Shown here: one piece after another, positions 36,797 through 50,327 of the stretch
Numbering within the stretch: the stretch's first letter is position 1
Layout: each line of letters opens with the position of its first letter
NCBI RefSeq assembly: GCF_954871325.1
Contig: NC_088775.1
Span: 75,121,561-75,185,560, forward strand
Source: Gordionus sp. m RMFG-2023
Taxonomy: Eukaryota; Nematomorpha; Gordioida; Chordodea; Parachordodidae
Direction of reading: 5' to 3'
DNA: 64,000 nt
Program-made: the position numbers and the translations under genes
The notes under the pieces: generated by a model
Told to the model about the DNA's origin: nothing
The model's database searches: none
Seen by the model: only the letters and a program-made list of their open reading frames with translations

Positions 36797-36995
36797 TGTT
36801 ATATAACAATAACGATGGTAAGAAAAACGGTTTTAAGTTATAATTATTTTATTCTAAAACTAAGAAATGATACTAAAAATAAATATAAAATAAGGTGTAT
36901 ATATATATATGTATTATAAAAAAACAATTTAAACCAAATATATATTTTAAGGCTATAATAACAATTTATTAAATAAAAAAATCAATCAATCAACA
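36797..36995 (-). repeat. 5' LTR of the gypsy fossil
   Basis: 199 bp, TGTTATATAAC...ATCAATCAACA in + strand reading, with TG..CA ends. Differs from the other LTR by about five substitutions and three small indels. Confidence 0.9.
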
Positions 36996-39900
36996 TATTT
37001 AAATCTAACAATTATTATTATAATATTTAATTAGATATTTTCTATATAAATGAGACATCAACTTATAATTTTTTTGCCTCACTTCTAAATATGAATTTTA
37101 CCTATAGAATCCCTTTATTAAGCATTAAGTACACCTTATATAATTATAAAAAAATAATAATTTTGAGAAAATTGTATCTAGATACTTTGAAAACTATTTT
37201 AAGCAATCTGTTTGCTATTAATAGCGTTACTCTCTCAAAAGATTAGATAATGGCGTTATAGATTTTTTTTATCAAAATTGTTTTAAGAAATAACGAATAA
37301 GAGTAACGCTTTACTTTTTAGGTTACTATGATAATCAGGTTTAGCACCATGTTTTATTTAAGTATATATTGCCTGCTCCACTGCTTACTATATTATACAC
37401 CCTTGATTATATAAAAATACTTGTTTTGTAATTTTTATCTAGCACTTTTTAGGAGAACCTGGCCTATTTAACACAGCTGATCCTTCAACATTCAAAATTT
37501 CAAAAAATAAATTTATCGATTAACCTTGAAGTCAAAAGTAAAAATATAAATATTATATTATTTATATTAGACATTATTTTTTTTATATTTTTTTGTCCGA
37601 TAAACTCGACTATAATTTTACTAAAAATATTAATATTTATTTTATTTTGATATCAAGCAATATGTCACCAGGTACTTTTTGAACATTTCAGATTTTTTTA
37701 TTCTGAATAAATTAAATTATAAATTTACATTATACTAATTATCTAATTTTCTGTAGCGTCTTAATTATTACGACATACTTATTTATTTACATAATAAATG
37801 CTTTTAAATATTAAATTTTTTATTTGAAAGTTTAGGGAGTATCTTTTCTTATAACATTTTTTTCACCTTAGGAAGAATTGGCAACTAATATATTTTTAAA
37901 AATGTATTTTAATCTAAAATCTTTATAAAATGTGTTTTTTTTTATCACAAACAAAGATTATATGATTTAAAATTATATAATTTCACTTAGAGCCATATTA
38001 TGATTAGATTAGATTATTACTCATAAGTTTCCTTTCAATAAATAAAATATAAATAAATATTTTAAAAATCGATATCAAAATGTATTTCTACTTGCCTGCT
38101 CGGTCATCAAAATAGATGATGGTAATTTTAGCATAATTTGTTTTTTTTATTAAAAGCCAATTTTTTTTTATCAAACCTTTCTAAATAGGTTTACTTTAAC
38201 CTATGAAAATTTAAAAACAAATTATGTAGAAGGACTGAAAAGCCTAATAATTTGTAATGAACATAAACTGATACTAAGTGGACTCAAATTGCGATGCCAT
38301 AGGTTGACTGACGATGGTTCAGGTGAATGGGAAAATTTAACGGCCTTTTTAATTTATGATTCGACTTATTTTGAACCAAAAATATAATTTTAGAAATAAT
38401 AATACATTTCGTTCTAATCGGAAATAAATTTTATGAATCGTAGAAAAAGTTAAATATAAACTAGATTCATGCATCCAACCTCTTCTTATAAGTTCGGCCC
38501 GATCTAATAACTTTTTTTGCCCAAACTTTGATCCGCTCATATCTCTCGAAATAAATTGGTCCAATCAGACATAAAAATAGTTTCGTTTCCGATCCGAAAA
38601 ATATAGGATGAGGGGGAAAAAATATCCTTTAAAAAAATTGGGATGATAAGGGCTAGAGGCATGTGATAAATTCTGGCTTTCTTAAAATCATGAAGAAAGC
38701 AAATTAATCTTTTTTCCGCTTCGATTTCGATTAAAGTCTGAAAATTTATATAGTCGGCTAAGCCCTAATAAAAATTTTAAAGCAAGCTTCGTCCCGATTG
38801 AATCTGAGAGAGAATATCATACTAACCGATTCAAGTTCCATCGCATCTGGAGGCCTATTAAACCTTTCTCTTGCTGCAAGTCTCACCATCTTAAGTTCCA
38901 TTATGACCAAAAGTTTTGGAATCTACTGAAAATGTTTCAACCTATTTCGATAAAGATAAATTAGTCGGTCAATTTAGGAAAATTAAAATAAAGATGAAAG
39001 CAAATTTTATTTTTTAAAGTTATTAACTACAAAAGAGTGTTCGATCTCTCATAAGACGAATAAAATATAAATATTTAAGAAATTAATTGAACAATTTCAT
39101 TTTTTATTAGTTCTTAATATGGCATGAGTACTATACTTGTGACATTCTAACCAATTATAAACATTTTTTTAGAGTCTTAACTCATATCTAAAAATCACAA
39201 TTTTTTAAATATATATTCTCTATTAATCTGATTTTACTTCTTATGATTATCTTCCCGAAAAATTTTAAACGTCTTAATTTTTGTTTGCTACAAATATTCT
39301 ATTACATTTTAATTTTTTAGAAATAACGATTTGTTATAATATTTTAATTTATAAAAATGCAAATAAAAGTCTTAAAAGAATTATAAAATGATAATTTTTT
39401 GATTTTAAATGTTGCCAAGAATATTTCCATTTCATTGTTATTATAAATAATTGTCTATTTGGCTCCACTTGATAACACGATTTTTATTTTGAAAAAATAA
39501 GGCTCCTATATTCTTCTAGAGGAGAAAAGAAGAGTTATTTTACGCTTTTGATAATTTACATCTTTATATTATTTTAAAAAAAATAGTCTATACTTTTTGA
39601 TGTGTTATAAATTTTTGAACATGGTATTATCTATTTTTTTAAAAAAAAACCCAAAATTTTTGAGTTAGCATAAATGTATAACATCCAAAGCCCTTTATGA
39701 ACCGAGCCGACCACACTTGAGTCGGTCATATTAGGACTATACTTTCGGACTTGGTCGGGTCGAAGCTTGATTTTAAAATTTTCGTATTTCACAACATTTA
39801 AAATTAATTTTGCCTTTCCTTAACCCTTAAAGTTTTTCCCTTTCGTAAAAACATCGTTTTTTCAACAGTTCAACAAAAATTATAATCGAACTCGGACCTA

Positions 39901-40740
39901 TTCTAAAATCATAATTAAGATCGATCCAATTTAAGGCTCTTGATTCTATTGTATAAGATCGCTTATCATATAAATAAGGAGTAGATACAATAAATTCTAA
40001 CACTTAAAACTAACGGACAAAAAGTGTCGGACAAAATGACACTGAACAAGAAGATCTCAATTTAAAAATTTTTTAAAATGCTTAAAAAGGATATAATTTT
40101 AAAAATCTTACCTTTTTATAAGCATTTTCATTATTTTTTTGAAAATTGGGATCTTTTTACCCAGGTTACTTTTTCCCAGGTCTTGTTCAGGGCATTTCCT
40201 TCCGTAATTCATGTTAACGATATGAACGAGTAAGAGAAAGATAAAAAAATAAATAATAATTTTGGAATTATAAATTGAAATACAAAATTCTAGTTTATTA
40301 TTTATTAAATTTAGAAACCTTCTTATTCATTTAATCCTTTCTAAAAATTTGGTCTAGAGCCATTTCAAAAAATTGACCTTTTCCGTTATGAATTAATTTT
40401 AGATTCTTAAAATGATGTGTATTCTAAGATTAAAAGTTATTGGCATTATTATATTTTAAACACTTTTTATCATTAGTCTATATAATGATAATCGCTAAAC
40501 TCAAGATATGATCGACTGAAAGAAATTTTTTGATCGGATGAAATATATTTAAAATTGAATAAATATCTGAAGTAAGGTTAGGGTTATTTAAAGGTATGAG
40601 AGATATGATTTAGTGTTTAGTTATAAAATTTAATCCTTTTTATTATAAAACATATCAAGCCTGACGGTCATGTGATTCTAAATAGACCAATTGAAATTTA
40701 AATAAATCTGCTGTGGTAATGGCAATTTCATTGAGTTTAC
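36996..40740. other. Intergenic, AT-rich; no gene recognised
   Basis: Contains small GC-richer patches (38480-38560, 38820-38900, 39690-39770) with CGGTCxGGTCG-like phrases that recall decayed repeat ends. There is a hAT-like stretch (TTGTATCTAGATACTTTGAA) near 37165. No open frame gives a credible protein. Confidence 0.5.
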
Positions 40741-42256
40741 CAGAGTGGCGTGGCCAGGATTTCCCATATGGAGGGGGGGGGGAAGAAGGGGTAAAAAATT
40801 TTTAAAAAAATTATTGTTTACAAGATTTTGGCTAAAGATTAAAAAGTGACTGAGCATTTATTCTGTACATTTTATCAATGTTTAGAGCTTAATTATATAT
40901 TAATTTAATCGATTTGGTATACAATATAAAGAAAGAAAATTGCCAAAATAGATATCGTGCTAAAATGTAAAATATAAAAACTATATAACTGGCTTATGCT
41001 AATATTTAATACCTGACTAGTACTCAATTCCTCTCTCAAACATGAGAACCACAAAAAGAAATAGTTGTAAACAAAATGAAAACTGTCATGCTTTAAGCAT
41101 GAAGTGAGCCAAGCTTTTGGAAACACTAATTGAAATATTAATTGAGCTTTATTAGTATATTTTATTGCTTTATTCTATCTAATAGTTGGTTTAAAGAGGA
41201 AAAGAATTATTGATAAAAATTAAAAAAATTTAAAATTTTCATTATGCCAGAACCCAGAATATAGAAGTTCTAACTATATGGTTTGCATTATTAATCTTAT
41301 AATTCTTTAAATAATTTCGCCAGCCATTAAAAAAGTAACAGAATACCCCAAAACTAACTGTGATACCACCTCTTAAGCATAAAGTTAGCCAAACATCTGG
41401 ACATTATCTCGAAAATTCATCTCATTAATTAGTACCTATTTCATACTTTTTAAGTGCTTCAATCGATTTGGTAGATAGATTAAAGGAAAATATTTTTGTC
41501 AAAATAAAAAAAATCGCCAAGTTTAGCTTTATGTAGTATGGAAAATTATAGGAGCAAAAAACAATATGTAATTCATTATTATTAGTACTCACTAGTTTAT
41601 CGGTCTATCGGTAATACAATCTTAAATATCGAATTTTAAATTACAATTCAAAAATCAATTTCGTCTGAATACATTCAGGTTTCCTTTCCCCCGACTCAAG
41701 ATATTATTGAATATTGTAATTCTATGGATGTTATTTTTTCTTTTCAGTTTGTTTAATAAATATAGAAGCAATTTAAATCTTAACCAGATAGATCGAAGAT
41801 TCTATAAGCACAAAACAATAAAAAAATTAAATAAACGAAATAAAATAGGTTTTACTCTTAATTATCATTATAAATTATCCTCATCTTTTAAAATATGAGA
41901 CTTGGTATGGTTGTAGCTTTGATACCTTTATATTTAATATCGGCATGCATATCTGTGCTTAATATTTGTTGAAACAGGAATAATTGTTTCTTCATAATGA
42001 AATTGACAAAGTAGTTTTTTCTAAAAAGGAATATGACAAATTAAACAAATTTTTTGCAAGATTATTTAAAATTTATTTAAAAAATATATAAATAATCAAA
42101 ATTATTTATAAATTAAAAACATAAAAATAGGTGTTTTTTATATTTTAGGCATTTATATTATCAATTTGGTAAATTAAAATAAATTTTTTAATATTTTTTG
42201 AGTGGGGTTTGATCCCCTTAACCCCCCCCCCCCCATCCCCCATGTCTACGCCATTG
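40741..42256. mobile_element. Non-autonomous hAT-like element with G/C-run ends
   Basis: Starts CAGAGTGGCGTGGCCAGGAT then a G run; ends with a C run, CCCCCATGTCTACGCCATTG. This is the same end type as 24695-26452. Flanks GAGTTTAC and AGTTGGAC are only loosely alike. The core has a partly duplicated ~450-bp segment (ATCGATTTGGTA near 40909 and 41464) and no transposase. Confidence 0.6.
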
Positions 42257-43531
42257 AGTTGGACCATGATCTTATGTAACAACTATCGATTTTTCATTCC
42301 TCAAAAACAAAATAAAAAAAATTATATTTAAATGTCAATGGTGGTCGTTTGATAATTTACTAACTCACCTGTTTTATATCTGGTTGATCGCGCTATTTAA
42401 TTAGTATATCACAAAGCGAGTTAAATAAATTTACATAGAAATCAATATAAATAACACTCATAAACTTTACTTTATTGGCTTTTTAAGATTACTAGCAAGT
42501 GAAGAGCTAGTTGAAAAATAAATGATACTATTTTAAAGGCATTCATAAAAACTTCCCGAATCTCAAACAGGGCAAGGTGGAATTTCTTTTTTGTATATCC
42601 TTCGCTGGACAAATTTTTTAAAAATGTAAATTTAAAATTATTAATATGTTGGAAGAATTACTTAGCAAATTAGCTTTTCATAATTCGATTATCTCTTTTG
42701 AAAACTATTTACTCAGTGATTGAAAATGTATAAATTTTCTTAAAAATAAACCAAGCCTTGATCGTGAAGTGATTAAAAATTAAAAAAAAACCCGATCTGA
42801 AAAAAGCTTGGACACGGGCAATATGATAAAATTATAAATAAAGCTTTTCTAAAATATTATCCTAGGTGGGAGCAATTTGAAGAAATAAAACTAGTTAAGA
42901 CGAGTTCGCAAGCTAAATGCTTATATGGAGTAGCGCAAACAGTGACGTGTTTAAGGTTTCATTTCGGAATCCGGTCAATTTTAAATTGACAAAAAAAATA
43001 TGAAATCCGAAATCCAAACCCTATCAAAAAAAATTATTGGGGCATTTTCAATTCCCAAAGCGTCCATTAAATACGTCACCGAGCGCAAACGAAGAGTGAT
43101 TTCATGTTCATGGTGAGACTTTGATCTTGGAAACGTAAATTGAGATAAAACCTTATTGGTGTTCTCGGATTCATCAAATAATTTTTATAAAAGAATTCGG
43201 GTCGGTTTGAAAATAACAACAAAAATAAGGGGGATTTCATTCATATTCATATAATTTAGCTCATAAAATTGAAATATGATATTTTTATATTAGTATATTT
43301 GTCCATGTCATGTTAGTATGTTTTTTTTAAAATTTTATTCTTTTTACTCGTAAAATGAAGTACGCTAATATTGAATTTAAAATATTATTATTTGATTATA
43401 CTATACTAAATTAATTGAACTGGCCCACACTTAAAATTATTTTGAAGTAATTAAAAATCATAAAATATATATGATTATCAAATGTGATAATTTTATTAGA
43501 ATTTATTTTTAAAGAAATGTAATGTGTTGTG
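42257..43531. other. Intergenic, no gene recognised
   Basis: AT-rich. A somewhat less AT-rich stretch at 42870-43180 has no lasting open frame. Confidence 0.5.
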
Positions 43532-45054
43532 CAGAGTTGTTAAACGCTACTTTTAAAAGTAGCGCGCTACCGCTATCGCTATTTGTTAAAAAAAGCAGCA
43601 CCGCTATCGCTATTTGTCAGAAAAAGTAGCTCCCTATAAGCTACTATTTTTTAAGCTACTTTTTATAAAAAAAATTTACAAACAAATTTTTTATTTTTTG
43701 CTTATAATGTTATTGTATAGTAAATATATAAAAATCAACATTTATAAATATTAAAATATAATTAGTTTTGATTATAAAAAAATTTATGTAATAAAAATAA
43801 ATATTTATGGTAATTTTTTGCATTTTAATAATAAAATCATTTCGATATTATCATCCCCAAGTCTAGAGCAACGATCAGAAAGTATAGGTTTTGCCTTATT
43901 AAATAATCTCTCGACACTAGCACTTGAGGGTAAGGGCGTATTTAATCTTATTTAATATAAGATAGATTATCAATAATTTTATTTGCAAGTACATCGTATG
44001 TCTGGCATTCTATTATTATTTTAAGGGCTAATGGCACAGATCTTCTTTTTAAAGTTCTAGGGTCTAGCCAATGGCCTGTGATTCCCAAATAAGCTCAAAA
44101 ATATTTAATCAGATCAATTTATAAATTTAAATAAGTTTTTACCTTCTGTTATGTGTTCAACTATCTCCCGTGGTACATATATATGATATCTCTGATAACT
44201 CTACTATTAGAGCATCTTTCATCATTTTAAAGTTATCTGCTATTTTATTCATTAGTGTCTGGCGGCATAAAATTGTTGTACCAGGGGATATAGTTTTTAT
44301 CATCATGGTAAATGATGGATTATCAACTAAGGACATTGGCTGAACTGTATAAATTATAAAATCAACAATAACTTTATTAGCCAATTTCTGAGAAATATTG
44401 TCATTTGCATTATTAATAAATTTGGTTTGAATTGAATTAGTCTTTTTGGATGTAGAGTCCCCTATTCCAAAATTATTTAGATGTTTCTCCATTTCCTTAA
44501 AACTCATGAACAGTCTTATAAAATAAATATTATTAGAATGTAAAAATGACATTTACCTTTAGATGTTTCTTGAGGTTATAGCTAGTGGATTGATTTGAGC
44601 AAATATTTTTTTTACATTTTAAACAAATAAATTTGAAACCAGTTTTGGTTATATATTTATTTAAAAAATTTTTTAAATCTAGGGAATGGGAAATTTGTAT
44701 TATAGCTATTAAGAACATTTTCTTCCCTGGTATCTTCCATTTCATTAATATCATTGTCTGAATCACTTTCAACGATTTGGATATCCATAGGCGATGACAT
44801 TTTAAATTAACACGTGATTTAGGTTTATAATACAAATGAAAATATAAATTACAAATTGAAATTATATTTTAATTTCAAAATTAAATAATAAATCATATAA
44901 ATTATAATTAATTATGATATTATATTTAAATTTTCATTATATTTTTTAAAAGTAGAGAAGTAGCGGCTGCGCTAAAAAATTAAATAATTACAAAAAAGTA
45001 GCCGCTATTAGCTATAGCTACCAAAAAAGTTAGCGCACTACTTTAACAACTCTG
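43532..45054 (-). mobile_element. BED-finger hAT element, 1.5 kb, perfect 8-bp duplication
   Basis: Ends CAGAGTTGTTAAACGCTAC and TAGTTTAACAACTCTG-type (ACTACTTTAACAACTCTG at 45054). GTGTTGTG flanks it exactly (43524-43531, 45055-45062). Subterminal GTAGCG/CGCTAC motifs repeat at both sides. It is internally deleted but all preserved parts are in order. Confidence 0.95.
43820..44835 (-). pseudogene. Deleted ZBED-type hAT transposase
   Basis: From the right, on the - strand: a BED zinc finger (FKFICLKCKKNICSNQSTSY, His pair in NLKKHLK, about 44550-44660). Then the hAT N-domain block (VQPMSLVDNPSFTMMIKTIS, CRQTLMNKIADNFKMMKDAL, SEISYICTT; 44157-44552). Last is the C-terminal dimerisation motif (LPSSASVERLFNKAKPILSD, about 43850-43945). 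The catalytic core between SEISYICTT and the C-terminus is missing. Frames change between blocks, so it is non-functional. Confidence 0.88.
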
Positions 45055-45428
45055 GTGTTGTGTTAGTAAAGTAGTTCGTTTAATAAGGATGGTAAAAACA
45101 ATTTCTACCTTTTAACCTATTATAAAAACTAGACTAGAAGAATACTAGAGTTTTTAGTTAATGGTTGGTTAAAAAAACACCTCAATTATTAGAGATTAGA
45201 TTAATAATTTTTGGGATTCATTTACATTCATATCATTTATTATCCGCCAAGCGTATTAATTTAACTTAATTTAATTTATTTTACAATATTCATATTAGGG
45301 TAATTTTATAATGAGTATTTTTTGTGTATATTTACATACATAACCTCTAATATTTTTGAAGTGGTAAAAAAAAATTACCCCAAAAAAGGTCACTAATATA
45401 TTTTAAGCGGGAATTTAATATTAATTTC

Positions 45429-46800
45429 AGAGACTTGGAGGCCCGGGCCAAAGCCCGGCCTGTGCTTTTGAAAATAAACCTTTTTGGCAACACGAGCGAG
45501 GCTAATTTTTTTTGCAAATCACGGCCACTTTAATAAATTTTAATGAATAATAATAGTACCCAATATATTAAAAATGATATAATAATTTTTCGAATGATTT
45601 TTATTGATATTTCATATAGTTCACATCGCAAATTTGCCTCTTCTCGTAAATATCATTAAAGGCTAATAAAAAAATTCCCCCCTACACGCCCTCACCCCTT
45701 CTCTTTCCAAAATATAAATAATATATCACTATAAAGAAGAAGTTGAAAGTAAAATTAGCAAAAAGTTAGTGACTTATTAAAATAACGCCTATAATTCAAA
45801 ATTTTTGGAAAAGAGCATTTTTATAAAATAAAAATAAGTGAAACTCCAAAAATATTATATAAAAATATAAAGCCAAAGGCCTACATTAAGTGCACCTAAA
45901 GACCTTCATTAAAATTTATGGCAGAAAACAAACCCGTCTAATAGTGCCCCCCCCCACCCCAATATGAAAGGACGCGCCTATGTTTGACAACTGTATTCTT
46001 CTGATAATGGATATTCTCTTATAACTTATTCCATCTTTACCTTACAAAATAAGTATGGTATTCACTATTCATCTAATAACGGTACATTAGGACAAGGGGG
46101 GGGGGCTAAATTATTGTTAAATTGCTGTGCATATTATCCGGTCAATTTACCCATTTAATTGTAATGTCATGATCTTTATAAATTAATAAATCGTTGCAAA
46201 TTATTAATTTATATAATATGATTATTGCATTTTATTATGAGTTACTGTTTAAACTGCAAAAAATAAATTCTCATGGGCAAGAACTTCTACACCCCGATCC
46301 TCGAGTGGACCAGACCTGGAACAAAGTTTAATGGGCCGGACATTTTGCGCATTAAAATTTTGGGATCAGGCCTGGTATGACATTTTATAACTTATAAAAT
46401 CATGATTTTTATGAAACTTTAATAAGCCAGCCAGCCCGGGCATTAAAATTTTGATTTTTTTTTTAAAATTTAAAGTTAATATTTTGATCTTGATTGATAT
46501 GATATAATTAAAAAATTGTAATATGCTCTATTTCTTTGTATTTTAAGAGCTGTTAACTAAAATATTATATCTATAAATTATATAGTAAATCGGAAAAATT
46601 TAATTTATTTATGATATGATCCAATTACAAATACACAATACAGATATCAAACATGATTGATATAGAAACCCTTTGTAGAAATTGACAGTCATTTAGGAGA
46701 AAAGCCTTAATTAAAATATTAGATATTAATATTAAAAATATTATGGCTGGAAAATTCGTAGGATCGAAGCGGGCCAGACTTTACAGACCTCTACCCCCTA
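45429..46800. repeat. Possible hAT-type element with GGCCCGG ends
   Basis: CAGAGACTTGGAGGCCCGGG at 45429 resembles the ends of elements A-D, and GCGGGCCAGACTTTACAGAC at about 46770 could be a decayed mirror end. Between them lie C/G runs (45945, 46098) and further GGGCC patches at 46330-46440. The boundaries are tentative. Confidence 0.35.
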
Positions 46801-48300
46801 CCCCCTACCCCATATCCTACACCCCCTGTTAAAATTAGCATAAAAGGAAATCTTAATCAAATCACACAAAATTTTATTCAAATGACGATAGCTAACTATA
46901 CCAGCCCCCCTTGCGCTATACCTTCTCACTTTTCTCCCATGGTAGAAATCCTTGCCTCTGGTGGCAGGTTAATTTGAACGGGTTCCTGGTGCCACAAATA
47001 TCCCCTCCCCCAATATTGCTGAGGCCTCGGATTATATAATATATATTGTTAATTTTTTTAAAAAATAATAAGCCAAATGATAGCAAATCACTTCGGAGGG
47101 AGATAAGATAAAATTTTTGATTCAAATTTTTGTTTATTTAATCTTTGAAAATAACGCAATTATTTTTGGCACTTGATTTCAAAATTTTTGTTTACTTTAT
47201 GCAGTTACATCACGAAATTTGCTGTTAAAAAAGATCGACGGAATAACTGGTTAAAAAAATCTATATTATAAAATGGTGCGTCTAAAATACCTTTTAAACT
47301 AGTTTAAATAGAAAAATAACCTCAGACTAACAAATTTTTTCGCAAAAATTAGGCCTTGAAATGGAATGGATAGTAGAATAAATTATTATTATATTAGATT
47401 ACGTTACTCGTCGGCGCGACTCGTTATTGACTTGACGTTCTTCAATCAATGGTTTGGTTATGATATGACTAATAAACAATGTTATTTCTTCGATAACACA
47501 AATAACTAAATTAAAGGTCGAGTAATTATTTTGTACAATAATTTTAAGCAAATTATCCAGACCGGTCTATAGTTACCTTTTCTGAAGGAAAACACATACA
47601 TTTGTCTAATTCTTTAAAAACATTTCTAAAACTTCGGATCAGTGCAGCTCTACAGATATTTTGCACGATTTGTCTGGCGCGGCCCGAAAATTTTTTCCTT
47701 ACCCTGCCCGACCTAGGGGCTGGATTTCCAGCCGGGTCGCGTTGACGTTTAAACTAAATTCTAATAAATGCATAGTTTCCAATTTTTTATATTATTTTTT
47801 TTAAAAATTTGAATGACGAAATTATAACAACTATTTCTTAGAAATATTTCAAGTTTAAAATCTTATTTTTCTATTATTATTAATTATTTTATATTATTAT
47901 CATTACCTACTCTTAATTTAATTCAGATAAAAAAAATGTAACCATCTGCTGATAAAGATTTTCATTTTTTCCCCTAAAATTTAGAAGATTAAAAAAATGG
48001 ATTAATATTTTGCAATATTTCTTCATATTTATGTTTATAACAATAAAAACATCAGAAATTGACGGTCAGAGTTGTCAAGCTTTAGCCCTGTCCTGGCCCG
48101 GTCTAAAAAGTAAGTTCTCTAAATGTGCACGATAGTGGAAAAAAAAACACCCGGGCCGGACTAGCTTGATTAAAGAAAATGAGCTGTTAAAAAATATTTA
48201 AAAAGAATAGTGTTTACTAAATATGTTCGCAATGGCTTACTAGGGCTGGAAAACGGACCTTGCAGAGATTTTTCCAGGGGAGGAATATTTTTATAAGGTG
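46801..48300. other. Intergenic with decayed GC-rich repeat ends
   Basis: CCCCCTA tandem run at 46790-46830; GGCCCG-rich patches at 47685-47750 and 48085-48165, resembling hAT A-D subterminal blocks. No gene. Confidence 0.45.
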
Positions 48301-48329
48301 ATTTGGAGCATTTGTTAAATTTTAGACAA

Positions 48330-48830
48330 TTTTATAGGTTAATATTGCTTTAAACATTTGGCAAGCTTTTTGCTTTATTAGCGTGCTTTTGGAATATTTA
48401 GCTAGCTTTATGCATATATCGTTATTTTTGCGTGCCTTTTGTATATTATTTATCTTTTCACGCTCTTTTCTTGATATGACGTCATTTTGTAACATGTTTA
48501 GCATTAGTTTGTTATGATTTTGCGTTGATTTTCTATCATTTGGCGTGTTTTTCTTGCTGGATTTTCTATCGCTTCATGTTTCTCATATTGCACACCTTTT
48601 GTATCGTTTCCGGTGGTTTTTGCGTGTATTTGGATTTTTTTTTCTTGCATTTTTGCATACCTTTCATTTTGCATGCCTTTTGCTCATTTTTCATGACCCT
48701 TATATCGTTTTCTGTGATACTTTCCTTTTACATCATTACGAGTTTTTCTACCCATTTTCATGCTTTTCCCCCTTATTTTAGTCTTTTGAGTGATTGCTGC
48801 ATATTTTTCTTTCTTTTCTCTCATTTTTTT
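48330..48830. repeat. T-rich, strand-asymmetric degenerate repeat
   Basis: Phrases such as TTTTGCGTG, TTTTGCATGCC, CTTTTGTAT and ATCGTTTT recur at irregular spacing with almost no A runs on this strand. This opens overlapping Phe-rich frames on the + strand. It ends in a G run near 48845. It reads as a decayed tandem repeat, not a gene. Confidence 0.6.
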
Positions 48831-48879
48831 AAAAAATTTGTGTTTGGGGGGGGGGGGGTGCACTTTTTGTGAAAGTTAG

Positions 48880-50327
48880 TAATAATTTTTACAAAAAATC
48901 CTGCCTGAAAAAATGGATTTGCAATCTTAAATAAATTCTTAAAATCTTATAGTTATATACTTTTTGAGCTGTTAATAAAAACGAAAGATGTTATAAGCAG
49001 CAAAATGGTATAAATTTCATATTCATTGCAATATTTGCAAAGCATTACCCCAAAAGTGAGTATTACATTGTCGATGAGAAAATATTTAAAATTATAGAAA
49101 AGTTAGTTTCCCTATGAGATAATATAAAACAAGCATCAAGAAAATGCGCGCCTTGAAAATTATTTTATATGGTTATTTATATATTTGTTTTCATCAATAT
49201 GGGTAAAATTTTTAAACAATATCACATTTACAGGTAATTAATTAAAAATATATTATAATTTACCAAATAAAATATTTAATTACTAGAACCCTATATGAAA
49301 AATTATCTTCGAAAATGTGATAATATTTTGTTGATAAAATTTTCAATTACCGAAAAACATATTAAATTATAATTTACTTATGGCCCAATATCAAAAAGAA
49401 AGCGGAAACATAATTATTATGTCTAAGATGATTTTTTTTCTACTAAATTTAAACATTTTTTAAAATGTGTTAATTAAAAATGTGATGACTTAAACCTGGC
49501 AAGCATATAGGTCACTTCATTTTGAAGGATATTTTGAGTAATTTATCATTTTATCCATCTTCTTTTAAATACCATTTGACCTTAAATAACTATAGTTTAC
49601 TCATGTAAAAAACCAAAATTCATGTATTTATACAAATATATAAAAATCATATAATTTCGTATAACATAAGTTTACGGTTTTCTTCAAAAAAAAGGAGTCC
49701 TTCAATATATATTTTTTTAAAAGGATCATAATTTTGACATTTGAACTAATTTATAAAAAAAAAATATTAATTTTTATAACAAGAAATATGAATTTTTATT
49801 TTTACTTTAAATTTACAATATTTTAAATTATGCTGCACATCGACCTTGTTAGACCGATATTATACTAGTTTCAATGATGTTCGACAAATCCTAATATAAA
49901 AGATGAGTACAAACAGAGTAACTCTAAAATTTAAAATGCTTCACGATATGGACATTGTTTTTTTTGCCATCTTCGAATTTGGAGGGAAGGATGAAGACTA
50001 TTCTTTCTTAATCTAAAGCGTTTCACTAATTTATATTATAGAAAAATATGATAATTATTATAATTTATAATATGAATGAATACTTTTTATTTTAATTTTT
50101 TTAAAACTCTTATGAAATATTATCAACCAGGCATTGTCCAAATCTGGTTTCAGTTCAGATGCAGGACATCTTATAGGAATCAGTAACGTCAAAATTGTTT
50201 TTTTGCAGTATTATTTAAAAAATATATTATGAATAGTATATTATATTTTTTTATGAAGAAATGTGGGTGATTGAGTCATATAGCACACTCTATTTGTATT
50301 TTCAAAAGTTGGTAATTTAGTAAAAGT
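48880..50327. other. AT-rich spacer, no gene seen
   Basis: No repeats or open frames that I can relate to other sequence. Confidence 0.5.

Larger units (their letters stand above)
30346..36995 (-). mobile_element. Ty3/gypsy LTR retrotransposon, fossil, with piggyBac inserted
   Basis: A - strand element with short LTRs and Ty3/gypsy order. From right to left: 5' LTR; gag region (about 36480 to 33990, split by a piggyBac; its later part is Asn/Arg-rich); aspartic protease with DTGS (about 33720-33990); reverse transcriptase with YIDD-type motif (about 32930-33540); RNase H (about 32400-32840); integrase with HHCC-type finger and a late YHQQSNGQVER motif (about 30980-32270); 3' LTR. The primer site beginning TGG directly follows the 5' LTR and a purine tract precedes the 3' LTR. 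It is broken, with roughly half a dozen interruptions besides the insertion. LTRs differ by about 3%, suggesting moderate age. No clear target duplication. Confidence 0.93.

Noticed and set aside
30336-37005. Target duplication for the gypsy fossil
   Set aside because: The five bases before (ATTAT) and after (TATTT) do not match.
46916-47125. 69-codon - strand frame
   Set aside because: No family resemblance, odd composition, and it lies among decayed GC-rich repeat ends.
48525-48872. Hydrophobic Phe-rich frames resembling a multi-pass membrane protein
   Set aside because: Caused by a T-rich strand-biased repeat; two overlapping frames are open equally and there is no start context or splice support.
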